Source: DASQYE01 sp036389675
GTDB lineage: Bacteria; Acidobacteriota; Blastocatellia; Pyrinomonadales; Pyrinomonadaceae
Length of the DNA: 64,000 nucleotides
Direction of reading: 5' to 3'
Assembly (NCBI GenBank): GCA_036389675.1
Contig: DASVWI010000019.1
Coordinates: forward strand, 310,001 to 374,000
Made by a program: the position numbers and the translations under genes. This document shows positions 41,509-50,443 of the stretch, in pieces. The notes beneath the pieces are model-generated. The model had not been told where the DNA came from, did not search any database, and worked only from the letters and a program-made list of their open reading frames with translations. Within the stretch, counting starts at the first letter, position 1. Every line of letters starts with the position of its first letter.

Positions 41509-42939
41509 TCAACTGGCGGCTCTGGCGTCTTTGGCGGTGGTCTCGCCGGTTTCGGCTGGCTCGGGCTCGGTTCGTTCGAGGTGGACGCGTATGACGCGGC
41601 GGCGCTCGACGCGCTCGATGCGGAAGATAAGGCCGTCGTGCTGGACGACTTCTCCGGGTTGGAGTACGTGGCCGGCGGCGGTCATCAGGAAGCCTGCGAT
41701 GGTCGTGTAGGTTTCGGACTCGGGCACGTTGAGGCCCAGGCGACGGTTGAGGTCGCGCACTGCCAGCCCGCCGTCAAGGATGTAAGTTCCGTCCGGTTGT
41801 TCGTTGATCTGATCGTCAACTTCGACATCATGCTCGTCAGAGATGTCGCCGACGATCTCTTCGAGCAGGTCTTCGAGCGTGATGACGCCTTCGACCCCGC
41901 CGTGTTCGTCCACGACGAAGCCGAAGTGCGCCTTGGCCTTCTGCATCTGGCGCAGCACGTCTTCGAGCCGCGCCGTGTCGACGACGTAGAGCGGAGCTTG
42001 CAAGACCTCTTCGAGGCGAAAGCTTTCGGGGCGCAACAGGTAGGGCATCACGTCCTTGCTGTGAATGACGCCGACGACATCATCGAGCGATTCGCGGTAG
42101 ACGGGCAGGCGCGAGTAGCCGTGCTGGCGGAAAGCCTTGGCGATCTCCGCGAGCGAGCAGTCGCTGGAGATGGCGGCCATGGCCGTGCGCGGAACCATGG
42201 CCTCGCGCACCAGAGTGTCCGAGAACTCGAAGACGCGGTGAATCAAACGCCGCTCAGCCGGGCGCAGATGCCCGCTCTCCTGCGAGATGTCAACGAGCTG
42301 CCGCAGCTCTGTCTCCGTGTAAACGGCTGTGTGTTCGAGCGATGACTTGAGGCCGAAAAGCCGCCCCAGAGTTGTGCCCGTCTTATTGAAGACCCAGATG
42401 GGCCATTGAAAGACTTTGGCGAATAGCTCAAGCGGGCGCGCGGCGATGAGCGCGAGCGTCTCGGCGCGTTCGAGCGCCACCATCTTCGGCATCAGCTCGC
42501 CGATGACGATGTGCAGGAAGGTGATGACCGTAAAGGCTATGACGATGGCCGCGCCGTGCGCTATGTAGCCGGCCCACCCTTCGGTCGCTATGCGCGAGGC
42601 GACGGGCATGAGCAGGGCGGCGACGGTCGGCTCGCCTATCCAGCCCAAAGCGAGCGAGGCGAGCGTAATCCCCAACTGCGTGGCCGAGATGAAGATGGTC
42701 GGCGCGTCCAACAGGCGCAACGCAGCCTTCGCCGCTTTACTTCCGGCGGCTGCGCGCGCTTCTACCTTCGGGCGGCGCACGGAGACGAGCGCGAACTCGC
42801 CGCCGACGAAAAAACCATTCGCCAGAACGAGCATGAAGACGGCTGCAAGTTTGAGCAGGGCCGCGACGGGAGAAATGGATTCGTGAATCTCACCCTCGGA
42901 TAGAAGGAAACTCAGAAGATAACTCGCAGGTTCGTCCAT
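41509..42939 (-). CDS. HlyC/CorC-family protein (DUF21-CBS-CorC_HlyC)
   Basis: A 476-residue inner-membrane protein of the CNNM/CorC/YtfL group, implicated in Mg or Co efflux. Domains in order: DUF21/CNNM transmembrane domain with about four helices (AAVFMLVLANGFFVGGEFAL; LGITLASLALGW; AIVIAFTVITFLHIVIGELM), about 30-200; paired CBS domains (MVPRTAMAAI ... YSRLPVYRESLDDVVGVIHSKD; FGFVVDEHGGVEGVITLEDLLEEIVGDI), about 235-365; CorC_HlyC transporter-associated domain (GTYILDGGLAVRDLNRRLGL), about 375-455. CBS pairs bind adenine nucleotides. GEFALVS and the Pro-rich GELMPK motif are conserved family landmarks. Confidence 0.9.
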   Translation of the reverse strand: MDEPASYLLSFLLSEGEIHESISPVAALLKLAAVFMLVLANGFFVGGEFALVSVRRPKVEARAAAGSKAAKAALRLLDAPTIFISATQLGITLASLALGWIGEPTVAALLMPVASRIATEGWAGYIAHGAAIVIAFTVITFLHIVIGELMPKMVALERAETLALIAARPLELFAKVFQWPIWVFNKTGTTLGRLFGLKSSLEHTAVYTETELRQLVDISQESGHLRPAERRLIHRVFEFSDTLVREAMVPRTAMAAISSDCSLAEIAKAFRQHGYSRLPVYRESLDDVVGVIHSKDVMPYLLRPESFRLEEVLQAPLYVVDTARLEDVLRQMQKAKAHFGFVVDEHGGVEGVITLEDLLEEIVGDISDEHDVEVDDQINEQPDGTYILDGGLAVRDLNRRLGLNVPESETYTTIAGFLMTAAGHVLQPGEVVQHDGLIFRIERVERRRVIRVHLERTEPEPAETGETTAKDARAAS

Positions 42940-43118
42940 CGTCTAAATAGAGAGGGGAAAGGCTCGAAAAAAATATTCTGGTAGAACTTCGTGGAAAGTA
43001 TAGCACGAGGCGGGGCCGAAGTGCCCCGCGCGGGTGGTCGGAGAGAGCGCGGGCAGAGTACGGGGCAGAGCCCACACAGAGAGAGAGCGCGGCACGGGCC
43101 TTCGGAGACCTGTGGGCT

Positions 43119-43140
43119 AAAAGGGAGCTTTCGCGCTCCT
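43119..43140 (-). terminator. Predicted intrinsic terminator of the CarD gene
   Basis: On the minus strand a GGAGC/GCTCC stem (43123-43140) with a 6-base GCGAAA loop is followed by TTTT (43119-43122), starting 33 bases after the CarD stop codon. The stem is short, so confidence is moderate. Confidence 0.55.
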
Positions 43141-43172
43141 CTCTTTCATCTTGATTGTGAAAAGCTTTCCGG

Positions 43173-43721
43173 TCAGTGACCGGCTGCCGCGCCTGCTGCC
43201 AGCTTACGCGCAGGACGGCGATCATGCTTGGCGCAGGAACGCGCGAGGGCCTGTTCGACGCGCGGCTCGATATTGCATTCGGGCTGGCGACAAACGGCTG
43301 CAAGCTCTGAGATGACCAGATAACGGGCGCGTTCAAGCATGCGCTGCTCGCGGAAAGAGAGCGGTTTGAGATGGCTCAGGTATGTCAGGTTTTTGAGCAC
43401 GTCGGCGACCTCGAAGATATCGCCGGTGCGCATCTTTTCCGTGAAGTCTTTGAATCGGTCTTTCCAATCTGTGGCGGGGGACGTGAAATCGTCTGCTAGA
43501 TTCTTGAAGAGCAAATCGCACTCGCCGGAACTGATTGGGGCTCGCAGGCCAACCTCTCCCGCGTTGGCGACTGGAACCAGAACCAGTGAATTGGTAGCAG
43601 CAAGGCGAAGCGTGTAGAAGGGAAGGGAGGTCTGACCTATTTGCTTCTGCTCTATCTGCTCGATGGTTCCGATCCCGTGGTTCGGATAAACAACTTTCTG
43701 GCCGACTTTAAAGCCCACCAT
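43173..43721 (-). CDS. CarD/CdnL-family transcription factor
   Basis: A 182-residue CarD/CdnL protein. The N-terminal Tudor-like RNA polymerase-interaction domain begins FKVGQKVVYPNHGIGTIEQI and continues through the TSLPFYTLRLAATNSLVLVPV strand pattern (about 1-60). The C-terminal helical domain (65-160) holds DWKDRFKDFTEKMRTGDIFEVADVLKNL and LSFREQRMLERARYLVISEL, which contact promoter DNA. The protein stabilises open complexes at rRNA and other housekeeping promoters. A basic, Ala-rich tail follows. The ATG at 43721 has GGAGGTG close upstream. Its target genes cannot be told from the window. Confidence 0.93.
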   Translation of the reverse strand: MVGFKVGQKVVYPNHGIGTIEQIEQKQIGQTSLPFYTLRLAATNSLVLVPVANAGEVGLRAPISSGECDLLFKNLADDFTSPATDWKDRFKDFTEKMRTGDIFEVADVLKNLTYLSHLKPLSFREQRMLERARYLVISELAAVCRQPECNIEPRVEQALARSCAKHDRRPARKLAAGAAAGH

Positions 43722-43912
43722 AGCACCTCCATCGAATTACAAAAATCAGACTGCGCCGCACGCGCGGGTCATAGGGTTAGCCCCGTTTGTGACGGGCGAC
43801 GCAGCAAGCGTCGGGTCTCGCTTAAATCTCACAAAAGTGTAACAAGCCCTCAGCAAGAGCGTCAAGGAAAAGGCGGAGACACGGATAACGAAAGGTGAAC
43901 GAGGAAAGGCAA

Positions 43913-44011
43913 GGCGGAAGGATGAAGGCGGAAGGATGAAGGATGAAAGGAAGGCTGTAGAGGCTTTAATGCTTTTACTTCATCCTTCACGTTGCCGCCT
44001 TCATCCTTTCT
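43913..44011. repeat. Heptad palindrome (GGATGAA/TTCATCC family)
   Basis: The left arm is five perfectly phased units: GGCGGAA, GGATGAA, GGCGGAA, GGATGAA, GGATGAA (43913-43947). The right arm is TTCATCC, TTCACGT, TGCCGCC, TTCATCC (43979-44006). The centre is unrelated. It lies directly after the porin stop codon (44012), in the gap before the CarD gene. This is one of the best-preserved examples of 7-base phasing in the window. Confidence 0.8.
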
Positions 44012-45829
44012 TCAAAATCTGAAGGTGGTGTCGAACTGTAGGCGTGTGGTCGCGCCGTTGGGGGAGCCGGCGGGCGTTGCGCCGAAGACGCCGAGCAAGC
44101 CGTTGGGGCGCTGGCCGATGAAGCCTGTCAGTGTGAGCGCGACGTGCGAGTCGGCTGTGTAGTTGAAGCTCAGACGATGCGTGCGTACGTCGGATTGCTG
44201 CAAGAGGTCTGAGAAGTTGAAGGGCGTCAGCACCGCGTCCTTTTCGATGCGGATGAAGGTGTAGCCGAGCAGCATATCGCCGCGCTCTTTCGATCTGCCG
44301 ACCTGAACCTCGGCCCAGTAGCCGTTGTCCTCGTCGTTATTGAGAAACTGCGACGCGCCGCCCGGCCCTGCGACCGAAACGTCGTGAGCCTGCGTGTTGT
44401 GTACGAAGTTAAAGATGAGCGCGACGGGCCAGCGCTTGCTGCGCGTCAGGTCGAGGCGACCGATCAGGTCAACCAGATTGAAGCCGGAGGCGAGCCGACC
44501 GTCGCGGTTGACGGCATTGTTCGAGGCCGTCGAGACTCCCAGATTGCCGTTGCCCGATACGAGCAGCTCGCGCGCAATCGTGACCTGCGTGGTGATGGTC
44601 TGCGCGGGCGCGTTGGCGGTCGCCGGGATGGTGAAGGTGACGGGCAGTTGCAGAAGGTTGCCGAAGAACTGAACGGGCGAGATAAACTGCGTGCCGGAAT
44701 AGAAGAGGTCTGCGGCGGAGAGCGTCAGCGCAACGGTCGGCGACGGCTCAAGACGGGCGCGCAGTTGCGCTCCGTAGAGCGCCAGGTCGCGGCCAGCGCG
44801 CCCGGATTCATCCACGTTGACCGTCCCGTTGGCATTACGCACAAAGGCCGAGTTGCGTTCGAGGAAGGGCAACTGCCACGCGACGAAAGTGAGATTCTTC
44901 AAGCCCGAATGCTTAAAGCCGCGCGAGTAGATTTCCGTCAGTCCTTCGGGGTTGAGGTCATTGTCAATGGTCATCTCCGTTCTGAGCCACGGTACGTCGA
45001 ACTTGCCTGCCTGTATGCGTAGGCCCGACACGCGCTGCGGAGTCCATGCGATAAAAGCGTTGTCGAGGCCGAAGGGCTTGCGGTTGTAAAAATCCGTCAG
45101 CGTCTGATTCGACGAGATGGTGTCGGCGAAGCTGCTCGTGCCGAACCGTATGCCCCAGTCGAACTCCTTACCGATGGAGCCGCGAATGGAAAGACGCGCG
45201 CGAAGGCGGAAACGCTGGCGCGTGGAGAGGGGGTTGCCGACGAGTGACGGATTATCGCCGCTTGCGAGCGCGTTCAATTGTCCGTAGAAGGATTCGTAAC
45301 GAAAGCGCAGGTCTCCGCTGAAGCTGATCGCGCCGAGCTGGCGGGCCAGCGTCTCGCTCGTCTTCTTTACCTGATCTTCCACGCGGGCGATGCGGGCATC
45401 TGTGTCGCCGGCCTGCGGAGCGTTCGTCGGATTCTGCACATCGGCGGGCACAGGCGTCGTCGAGTCGCTCAAGGATAGGTCGCCCGTTTTGCTGACACCC
45501 GGCGTCGCCGCCGCGCGCTGTTCTGTCTGCTCGACTCTCTGCCTGAGCCCTTCGATAACGCCCGATTGCTCATTGATGATCGAGCGCATGCGCTCAAGCT
45601 CCAGGCGCTGCTCGCGCAACTGACGGCGCACCTCGTCCATCTCCGATGATGTCGTGGCAGCGCTTGAGCCGTCCGGCGCATCATTCGGGGCAGAGACGCC
45701 GTCGCCACTGCTGCTGCTGGCCGCAATCTCTTCTCGCGGCACGGGCGTCTGGGCGGAGGCGCTGAAGGCCAGAGCGGCACAGAAGAGAGCGCACGACAGC
45801 AGGGCACGCCACTTTGTAGTCTGATGCAT
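44012..45829 (-). CDS. Putative outer-membrane porin with N-terminal coiled coil
   Basis: A 605-residue exported protein. Signal peptide: ALLSCALFCAALAFSASAQ (about residues 8-27). Residues 60-105 form a predicted coiled coil (VRRQLREQRLELERMRSIINE), as in porins with an SLH-like or periplasmic spacer. From about 170 a beta-barrel of alternating strands begins (ISFSGDLRFRYESFYGQL ... RQRFRLRARLSIRGSIG) and ends with the characteristic C-terminal aromatic strand TTRLQFDTTFRF. It resembles the putative-porin/OprP-like families. It forms a channel in the outer membrane; substrates unknown. The ATG at 45829 is preferred to the extension to 45919, with AAGGG about 11 bases upstream and a signal peptide at the start. 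Confidence 0.85.
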   Translation of the reverse strand: MHQTTKWRALLSCALFCAALAFSASAQTPVPREEIAASSSSGDGVSAPNDAPDGSSAATTSSEMDEVRRQLREQRLELERMRSIINEQSGVIEGLRQRVEQTEQRAAATPGVSKTGDLSLSDSTTPVPADVQNPTNAPQAGDTDARIARVEDQVKKTSETLARQLGAISFSGDLRFRYESFYGQLNALASGDNPSLVGNPLSTRQRFRLRARLSIRGSIGKEFDWGIRFGTSSFADTISSNQTLTDFYNRKPFGLDNAFIAWTPQRVSGLRIQAGKFDVPWLRTEMTIDNDLNPEGLTEIYSRGFKHSGLKNLTFVAWQLPFLERNSAFVRNANGTVNVDESGRAGRDLALYGAQLRARLEPSPTVALTLSAADLFYSGTQFISPVQFFGNLLQLPVTFTIPATANAPAQTITTQVTIARELLVSGNGNLGVSTASNNAVNRDGRLASGFNLVDLIGRLDLTRSKRWPVALIFNFVHNTQAHDVSVAGPGGASQFLNNDEDNGYWAEVQVGRSKERGDMLLGYTFIRIEKDAVLTPFNFSDLLQQSDVRTHRLSFNYTADSHVALTLTGFIGQRPNGLLGVFGATPAGSPNGATTRLQFDTTFRF

Positions 45830-46279
45830 AATCCGAAATCCCTTCCGCTGAAAGTTTTCTGTCCGGGTCGCTGCCGGAGAGGCCGTGCGGGATGAGTCGG
45901 GTTCTCGCCCCTGCGGCAAGCCAGCATGCTCAGAAGGCTGAAATTAAGATCATATAAACCTGACGTTACGCCAGCGTTAACGGAAAGCCCTTTTTGAAAG
46001 AGACGCGACCCTTTGGCCGAAGGGTATAACCGGATGGAAAACTCGAATTTGAGAGCGATGCTTTTCGGAGTCGGGCAGCTCAAATGCGGGGGCGCGGCCA
46101 TCAAGCTCGCGGCCCGCGTCCGTGATTCCTTAGCGGAGTTGTCAGCTTTTGCCAACTACTGCTAGGATCAAAGGGAGTTTCCCTGTAGAATTAAGCGCCT
46201 CCGACGGGCGCGATTGACAGTTTCCTTATTCAGCGAGAGCGCAGCAGCGCGGGCGCTCCTCGGCTTTCCGAAAATCGTC
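45830..46279. other. Divergent intergenic region
   Basis: This 450-base gap separates the divergent porin and adenylate cyclase genes and should hold both promoters. A TTGACA appears at 46214-46219 but lacks a good -10 partner. The frame of the cyclase gene is open from there, but the segment up to 46279 does not look like its conserved N-terminus. No RNA gene was recognised. Confidence 0.4.
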
Positions 46280-47962
46280 ATGGCTTTCCTGAGAATTACT
46301 GACGCAAGCGGGCGCGAGTGGCAATACAATTTGTCGCCGCAAGCCCCCTGTACTATTGGTCGAGCGCCGGACAACTGCGTCGTGCTGGATGACCCGCGCG
46401 CCTCGCGCCATCACGCGCACGTCAAGTCAGAGGACGGCACGTTCACCATCGTGGACGGCGTCTTCGAAGGCGGCCAGCTGCGCCGCAGCGCCAATAAGCT
46501 GTTCGTCAACGGCGAGCAGCGATACGAGCATCAGCTCTCGAACGGCGACCGCGTCACCATCGGCGCGAGCACGCTGCGCTTTGAGCAGAAGGTCGAGGAG
46601 CGCACGACCGACATGCGCTACGACGACAAGCCGCTCGGCCACACGCAGCTGCTCATCTCGGCCAACGATGTGATGTCAACCGTGCTTCGCTCGAAGACAT
46701 CGTCAGCGTCGTCGGCCTCGACAGCCCCGACGCGCGATAAAGAGATTGAGGCGCTACAGCGCAAGGCGGATATCCTCGCCGCGATGTACGAGATGAGCAA
46801 GACCCTGGGCTCCGTCTTCGACCTCAACGCCATCTTCGCCAAGGCCACGGACATCATCTTTCGCTCCACGCCCGCCGACCGCGTCGTCGCGTTGCTGGCC
46901 GAAGGCAAGGCGAACGGCGACGGCGAGGATGTTCACCTCGTCCCGATAGCGACCAGAGCGCGCGACGAAAAGCTCGAAGCGCACGCCAAAAAGCTGACCG
47001 TCGGGCGCACGATCACGCGCAAGGTGATGAAAGACCGCGTCGCGCTGCTGTCGCAGGACGCCGCCGCCGAAGAACAGTTCGCGGGCGTCGAATCCATCGT
47101 CTCGCAGGGCGTGCGCTCGACCATCTGCGCGCCGCTCGTCGCGGAATCAGGCGTCCACGGCGCGCTCTACGCAGACCGCCTTGACCCGTTCGCCGCCTTC
47201 AAGCCAGACGATCTGGAGCTGATCACGGCGGTCGCCGCGCAGACAGCCGTCGCGGTCGAGAACGCGCGCGCCCACGAGCGCCTCGCGCGTGAAGAGGTGG
47301 CCCGCGCCAACTACAGCCGCTTCCTGCCCGAGTACGTCGTCCGGCAGATGCTGGAAAACCCTGAGTCGTTCAAGCTCGGCGGCGTCAACCAGACCATCAC
47401 CGTGCTCTTCGCGGACATACGCGGCTTCACGCGTCTCTCCGAGCACGCCAAGCCGGAAAAGGTCGTACAGCTTCTCAATAAATATTTCTCCGCGATGACG
47501 GACATTATCTTCGCGCACGGCGGGACGCTCGACAAATATCTGGGCGACGGATTGATGGCCCTCTTCGGCGCGCCCACAGCCACACCCGAAGACGCTAAGA
47601 ACGCGCTCAACGCCGCGGTCGCCATGCAGCGCCGCATCATCGGCATCAACGAAGAGCTGCGCGCCGAAGGCTTTCAGGAGATAGGCGTCGGCATCGGCCT
47701 GCACACGGGCGAGGCGACCGTCGGCTACATAGGCTCCGAGCGCCGCTCAGAGTACACGGCCATCGGCGACACGGTCAACACCGCTTCCCGCCTTGAATCA
47801 AACTCCAAGGCGGGGCAGATTCTGCTGAGCGCCGAGGCGGCCAAGTCCGCGGGCAACCGTTACCCGCTGACCCCGCGCGAGCCCATCGCAGTTAAGAACC
47901 GCGCCCAGCCCGTCGCGCTCTTCGAAGTCGAATGGCAGCAAGCCGCGGCGCAAGAGTATTAA
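46280..47962 (+). CDS. Adenylate cyclase, class III, with FHA and GAF domains
   Basis: A 560-residue cytoplasmic signalling enzyme. Domains in order: FHA phosphothreonine-binding domain (about 5-105; CTIGRAPDNCVVLDDPRASRHHA in part), GAF domain (about 165-325; DILAAMYEMSKTLGSVFDL; STICAPLVAESGVHGALYAD), and class III cyclase domain (about 370-555). Metal-binding D379 (FADIRGFTRLS) and D423 (YLGDGLMALFG), adenine-specifying K419 (LDKYLG) and D497 (AIGDTVN), and the NTASRLE Arg motif are present, so it should make cAMP from ATP. FHA input suggests control by Ser/Thr kinases. The ATG at 46280 starts the FHA domain, but its ribosome site is weak. Confidence 0.9.
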   Translation: MAFLRITDASGREWQYNLSPQAPCTIGRAPDNCVVLDDPRASRHHAHVKSEDGTFTIVDGVFEGGQLRRSANKLFVNGEQRYEHQLSNGDRVTIGASTLRFEQKVEERTTDMRYDDKPLGHTQLLISANDVMSTVLRSKTSSASSASTAPTRDKEIEALQRKADILAAMYEMSKTLGSVFDLNAIFAKATDIIFRSTPADRVVALLAEGKANGDGEDVHLVPIATRARDEKLEAHAKKLTVGRTITRKVMKDRVALLSQDAAAEEQFAGVESIVSQGVRSTICAPLVAESGVHGALYADRLDPFAAFKPDDLELITAVAAQTAVAVENARAHERLAREEVARANYSRFLPEYVVRQMLENPESFKLGGVNQTITVLFADIRGFTRLSEHAKPEKVVQLLNKYFSAMTDIIFAHGGTLDKYLGDGLMALFGAPTATPEDAKNALNAAVAMQRRIIGINEELRAEGFQEIGVGIGLHTGEATVGYIGSERRSEYTAIGDTVNTASRLESNSKAGQILLSAEAAKSAGNRYPLTPREPIAVKNRAQPVALFEVEWQQAAAQEY

Positions 47963-47966
47963 GAGC

Positions 47967-48037
47967 AGTGACAAATGACGAGTGACAAGTGACGAGTTAA
48001 AGCATCTCCCTTGCTCATCACTGGTCACTCGTCACTG
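47967..48037. repeat. Heptad palindrome (GTGACGA/TCGTCAC family)
   Basis: The left arm has GTGACAA, ATGACGA, GTGACAA, GTGACGA in phase (47968-47995). The right arm has GCTCATC, ACTGGTC, ACTCGTC, ACTG (48013-48037). It fills the gap between the cyclase gene and the site-2 protease gene, leaving only the Shine-Dalgarno sequence GGGAG before the GTG at 48056. Confidence 0.78.
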
Positions 48038-48055
48038 TTTTAAAGGGAGTTGTTT

Positions 48056-49204
48056 GTGAGCATCGTCAGTTTTTTTCACAGGCAGATTACGGTGGCGCGC
48101 GTTTACGGGATTCCGGTGCGGGTAGATTACCGCTGGTTTCTGGTCTCCCTGCTGTCCCTGTGGCTGATCGCCTACAACTTGCAGCACGGCGAGATGCGGC
48201 TTCCGATTCAAAAGGGGCCGGGTGCGCTCCCGCCCGTCGACACCCTGACCGCATGGTTCTATAGCGCCATCACCACCATCGGCCTCTTTCTCTCCGTCTT
48301 CGGCCACGAGCTTTCACACGCTTTGATGGTACGCGCCGAAGGCATAGAGATCGAAGAGATCGTGCTCCATCCGTTCGGCGGGCTGACGCGCTTCAAGCGC
48401 GAGCCCGATAGCCCGCGCGCGGAGTTTCGCATCGCCATTGCCGGGCCAGCCGCCAGCTTTCTCTTCGCCGTGCTGGGGCTCGCCGCGATGATCGTCGCCG
48501 CGAAAAGTAATCTGATGAATGCGGCGCTGGTCTTCTTCATCATCGGGTCGAGCAATCTGCTGCTCGCCGTCTTCAATCTATTTCCGGGTTATCCGCTCGA
48601 CGGCGGGCGGGTGCTGCGCGCAATCATGTGGCACAGCAGCGGTAACATCGTGTATGCCACGCGCATGGCGGGCTTCTGCGGAATGCTCATCGCGGGCACG
48701 CTCATCATCTTCGGCCTCTACATGATGACGTGGCCCGCCCTGCTGATGGGATTATGGTCTGTGCTGGTCGGCTACTTCATGCTCGATGCCGCCTATAAGG
48801 TCGTGAGGCAGGCGGGCTCTTCGAGGACGGCGACCGTCGGCGAGGCGATGACGTTCCCGATAGCGATTGAGCCGGACATTCTGATGAGCCACTTCGTGGA
48901 TGCGATTCTCCCGCAACACCCGCAGACCAGTTTCCCCGTCGCACACCAGCGCCGCCTCTACGGCATCCTGACGCTCGAAGACCTCAAAGCGCAGCCGCGC
49001 GAGCGTTGGCCCAGATTGCGCGCGCGCGACGTTATGCGCCCCGTCGGCCCGCAGCTTTTCGTTGAGCCTTCGACCAGCATAGCCCGCGCGGACGAGATCA
49101 TGCAGAAGAACGGAACGGGCTCGCTCGCCGTAGTTGACGGCGCGGGCGATCTGGTCGGTTTCCTCCAAAGAAAAGCGAGAATGAAAAGAAAGGATGAAGG
49201 ATGA
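48056..49204 (+). CDS. Site-2 protease family protein (M50) with CBS domain
   Basis: A 382-residue intramembrane zinc protease of the M50B group with a C-terminal CBS-like pair. The zinc motif H84-E85-x-x-H88 (VFGHELSHALM) lies in one helix; the second motif NLFPGYPLDGGRVLRA provides the Asp ligand. Membrane helices occupy about 25-245; CBS domains lie at about 255-375 (TVGEAMTFPIAIEPD; VMRPVGPQLFVEPSTSIARA). It would cleave membrane-embedded regulators. The start is the GTG at 48056, six bases after GGGAG; a TTG at 48050 would leave no room. The last codons and the stop (49202-49204) lie inside a GGATGAA repeat. Confidence 0.88.
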   Translation: MSIVSFFHRQITVARVYGIPVRVDYRWFLVSLLSLWLIAYNLQHGEMRLPIQKGPGALPPVDTLTAWFYSAITTIGLFLSVFGHELSHALMVRAEGIEIEEIVLHPFGGLTRFKREPDSPRAEFRIAIAGPAASFLFAVLGLAAMIVAAKSNLMNAALVFFIIGSSNLLLAVFNLFPGYPLDGGRVLRAIMWHSSGNIVYATRMAGFCGMLIAGTLIIFGLYMMTWPALLMGLWSVLVGYFMLDAAYKVVRQAGSSRTATVGEAMTFPIAIEPDILMSHFVDAILPQHPQTSFPVAHQRRLYGILTLEDLKAQPRERWPRLRARDVMRPVGPQLFVEPSTSIARADEIMQKNGTGSLAVVDGAGDLVGFLQRKARMKRKDEG

Positions 49205-49293
49205 AGGATGAAGGATGAAAGTGTGATTATTCAGAATTGAATCATTAACTCTTTCTTTTCCTTCATCGTTGCCGCCTTCATCCTTCATCCTTT
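49192..49293. repeat. Heptad palindrome (GGATGAA/TTCATCC family) carrying a stop codon
   Basis: The left arm is GGATGAA four times in a row (49192-49219). The right arm has TTCATCG, then TTGCCGCC, TTCATCC, TTCATCC (49262-49290). The stop codon of the site-2 protease gene (TGA, 49202-49204) falls within the second left unit. A 36-base AT-rich centre separates the arms. Confidence 0.82.
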
Positions 49294-49374
49294 GCTTTAC
49301 GCCGTTGCCTTACGCCCTTTTTTGCCTCATAATCCATTGCGGAGCAATCATTTCAAGGCTGGGGGAGACTGTTA

Positions 49375-50322
49375 ATGTTAGCAGTGCTCGGTGCGCTCTT
49401 TGCAAACGGCTTAATCACGGTTCTGAAATTCATCGCGGCGGTGATAACCGGCTCTTCCGGAATGATGGCCGAGGCGCTGCATTCGCTCGCCGATACGACC
49501 AATCAGGTCTTTTTGCTGTTGGGATTGCGCTTTTATCAGCGCCCGGCCTCGGAGAAGCATCCGTTCGGTTACGGCATGGAGCGCTTCTTCTGGTCGTTCA
49601 TCGCGGCGATCTTTATCTTCGGCGTCGGCGCGACCTATGCGCTTTACGAGGGCTACGAGAAGCTTCGTCACCCGCACGCGCCGGAGAATCTGAACGTCGC
49701 CTACTGGGTGCTGGGCATCTCGTTCGTACTTGAGGCAGGGTCAATCGCGCTGGCTATCTATCAGGAGGTCAGGGAGGCGCATCACGAGGGGCTCTCGTTT
49801 CGCGAGTACCTGCGTGAATCGAAAGACCCTACGGCCAAGACCGTGCTGTTTGAAGATTCGGCGGCGCTCGTCGGTATCATCATCGCGGGCGCGGGCCTGT
49901 ACCTGACGGAGCATCACGCGGGGCCTGCGGGCGGGGCTTACTGGGACGGGCTGGCCTCCATGATGATCGGCGTCGTGCTAGCCATCGTGGCCTTCGCGTT
50001 GGCTCGTTCCTCGCGCGGGCTTCTTCTGGGCGAGGCGGCGACGCCCAAATCTGTCGAGCGTATTCGTCAGGCCATTCTCTCCCATCCGAACGTGGTGGAG
50101 GTCGTCGAGCTTTTGACGATGCACCTTGCGCCGAAGCAGATTCTGATCAACGCGCACATCAACCTGCGTGACGAGCTGGCGACGGACGATATAGAGCAGA
50201 CCATCGCTGAGATAGAGGAGTCCATGAAGCGCGCGGAACCGAAAGTGCATATGATCTTTTTAGAGACGGCGCGGGAGAGCCGTTCGGATGCGCGGGAACC
50301 CATCCCGCTACACATCGGATAG
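49375..50322 (+). CDS. Cation diffusion facilitator family transporter
   Basis: A 315-residue inner-membrane cation/proton antiporter of the CDF family. Six predicted helices; metal-site residues typical of the family appear in MMAEALHSLADTTNQVFL (about 30-47: His and two Asp) and FEDSAALVGIIIAGAGL (about 159-175). The cytoplasmic C-terminal domain is present (SVERIRQAILSHPNVVEVVEL ... INAHINLRDEL). It exports Zn, Fe or Mn; the metal cannot be told. An unusually large loop or extra helix lies near 105-160. GGGGGAG is 8 bases before the ATG. Confidence 0.9.
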   Translation: MLAVLGALFANGLITVLKFIAAVITGSSGMMAEALHSLADTTNQVFLLLGLRFYQRPASEKHPFGYGMERFFWSFIAAIFIFGVGATYALYEGYEKLRHPHAPENLNVAYWVLGISFVLEAGSIALAIYQEVREAHHEGLSFREYLRESKDPTAKTVLFEDSAALVGIIIAGAGLYLTEHHAGPAGGAYWDGLASMMIGVVLAIVAFALARSSRGLLLGEAATPKSVERIRQAILSHPNVVEVVELLTMHLAPKQILINAHINLRDELATDDIEQTIAEIEESMKRAEPKVHMIFLETARESRSDAREPIPLHIG

Positions 50323-50327
50323 AGCCA

Positions 50328-50441
50328 TTTTGGATTTTAGATTTTGGATTTTGGATTAACGAGTAGCAACGGTTGAAAGCCCGGCTTCTAAGATTCAAGA
50401 TTTCCCAAGCGCTAATCTAAAATCCAAAATCTAAAAATCCA
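50328..50441. repeat. Heptad palindrome (TTTTGGA/AATCCAA family) ending at the cdaA start
   Basis: The left arm is TTTTGGA, TTTTAGA, TTTTGGA, TTTTGGA (50328-50355). The right arm is AATCTAA, AATCCAA, AATCTAA and an AAATCCA variant (50414-50441). The element ends two bases before the ATG of cdaA at 50444 and so replaces the ribosome-binding region. Confidence 0.82.
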
Positions 50442-50443
50442 GA

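Noticed and set aside
43913..44011. CRISPR array
   Set aside because: The units are seven bases long, contiguous and arranged as inverted arms; there are no spacers of constant length and no cas genes.
46214..46279. N-terminal extension of the cyclase from a TTG
   Set aside because: The extra residues lie outside the FHA domain, have no ribosome site, and the first bases (TTGACA) look more like a promoter element.
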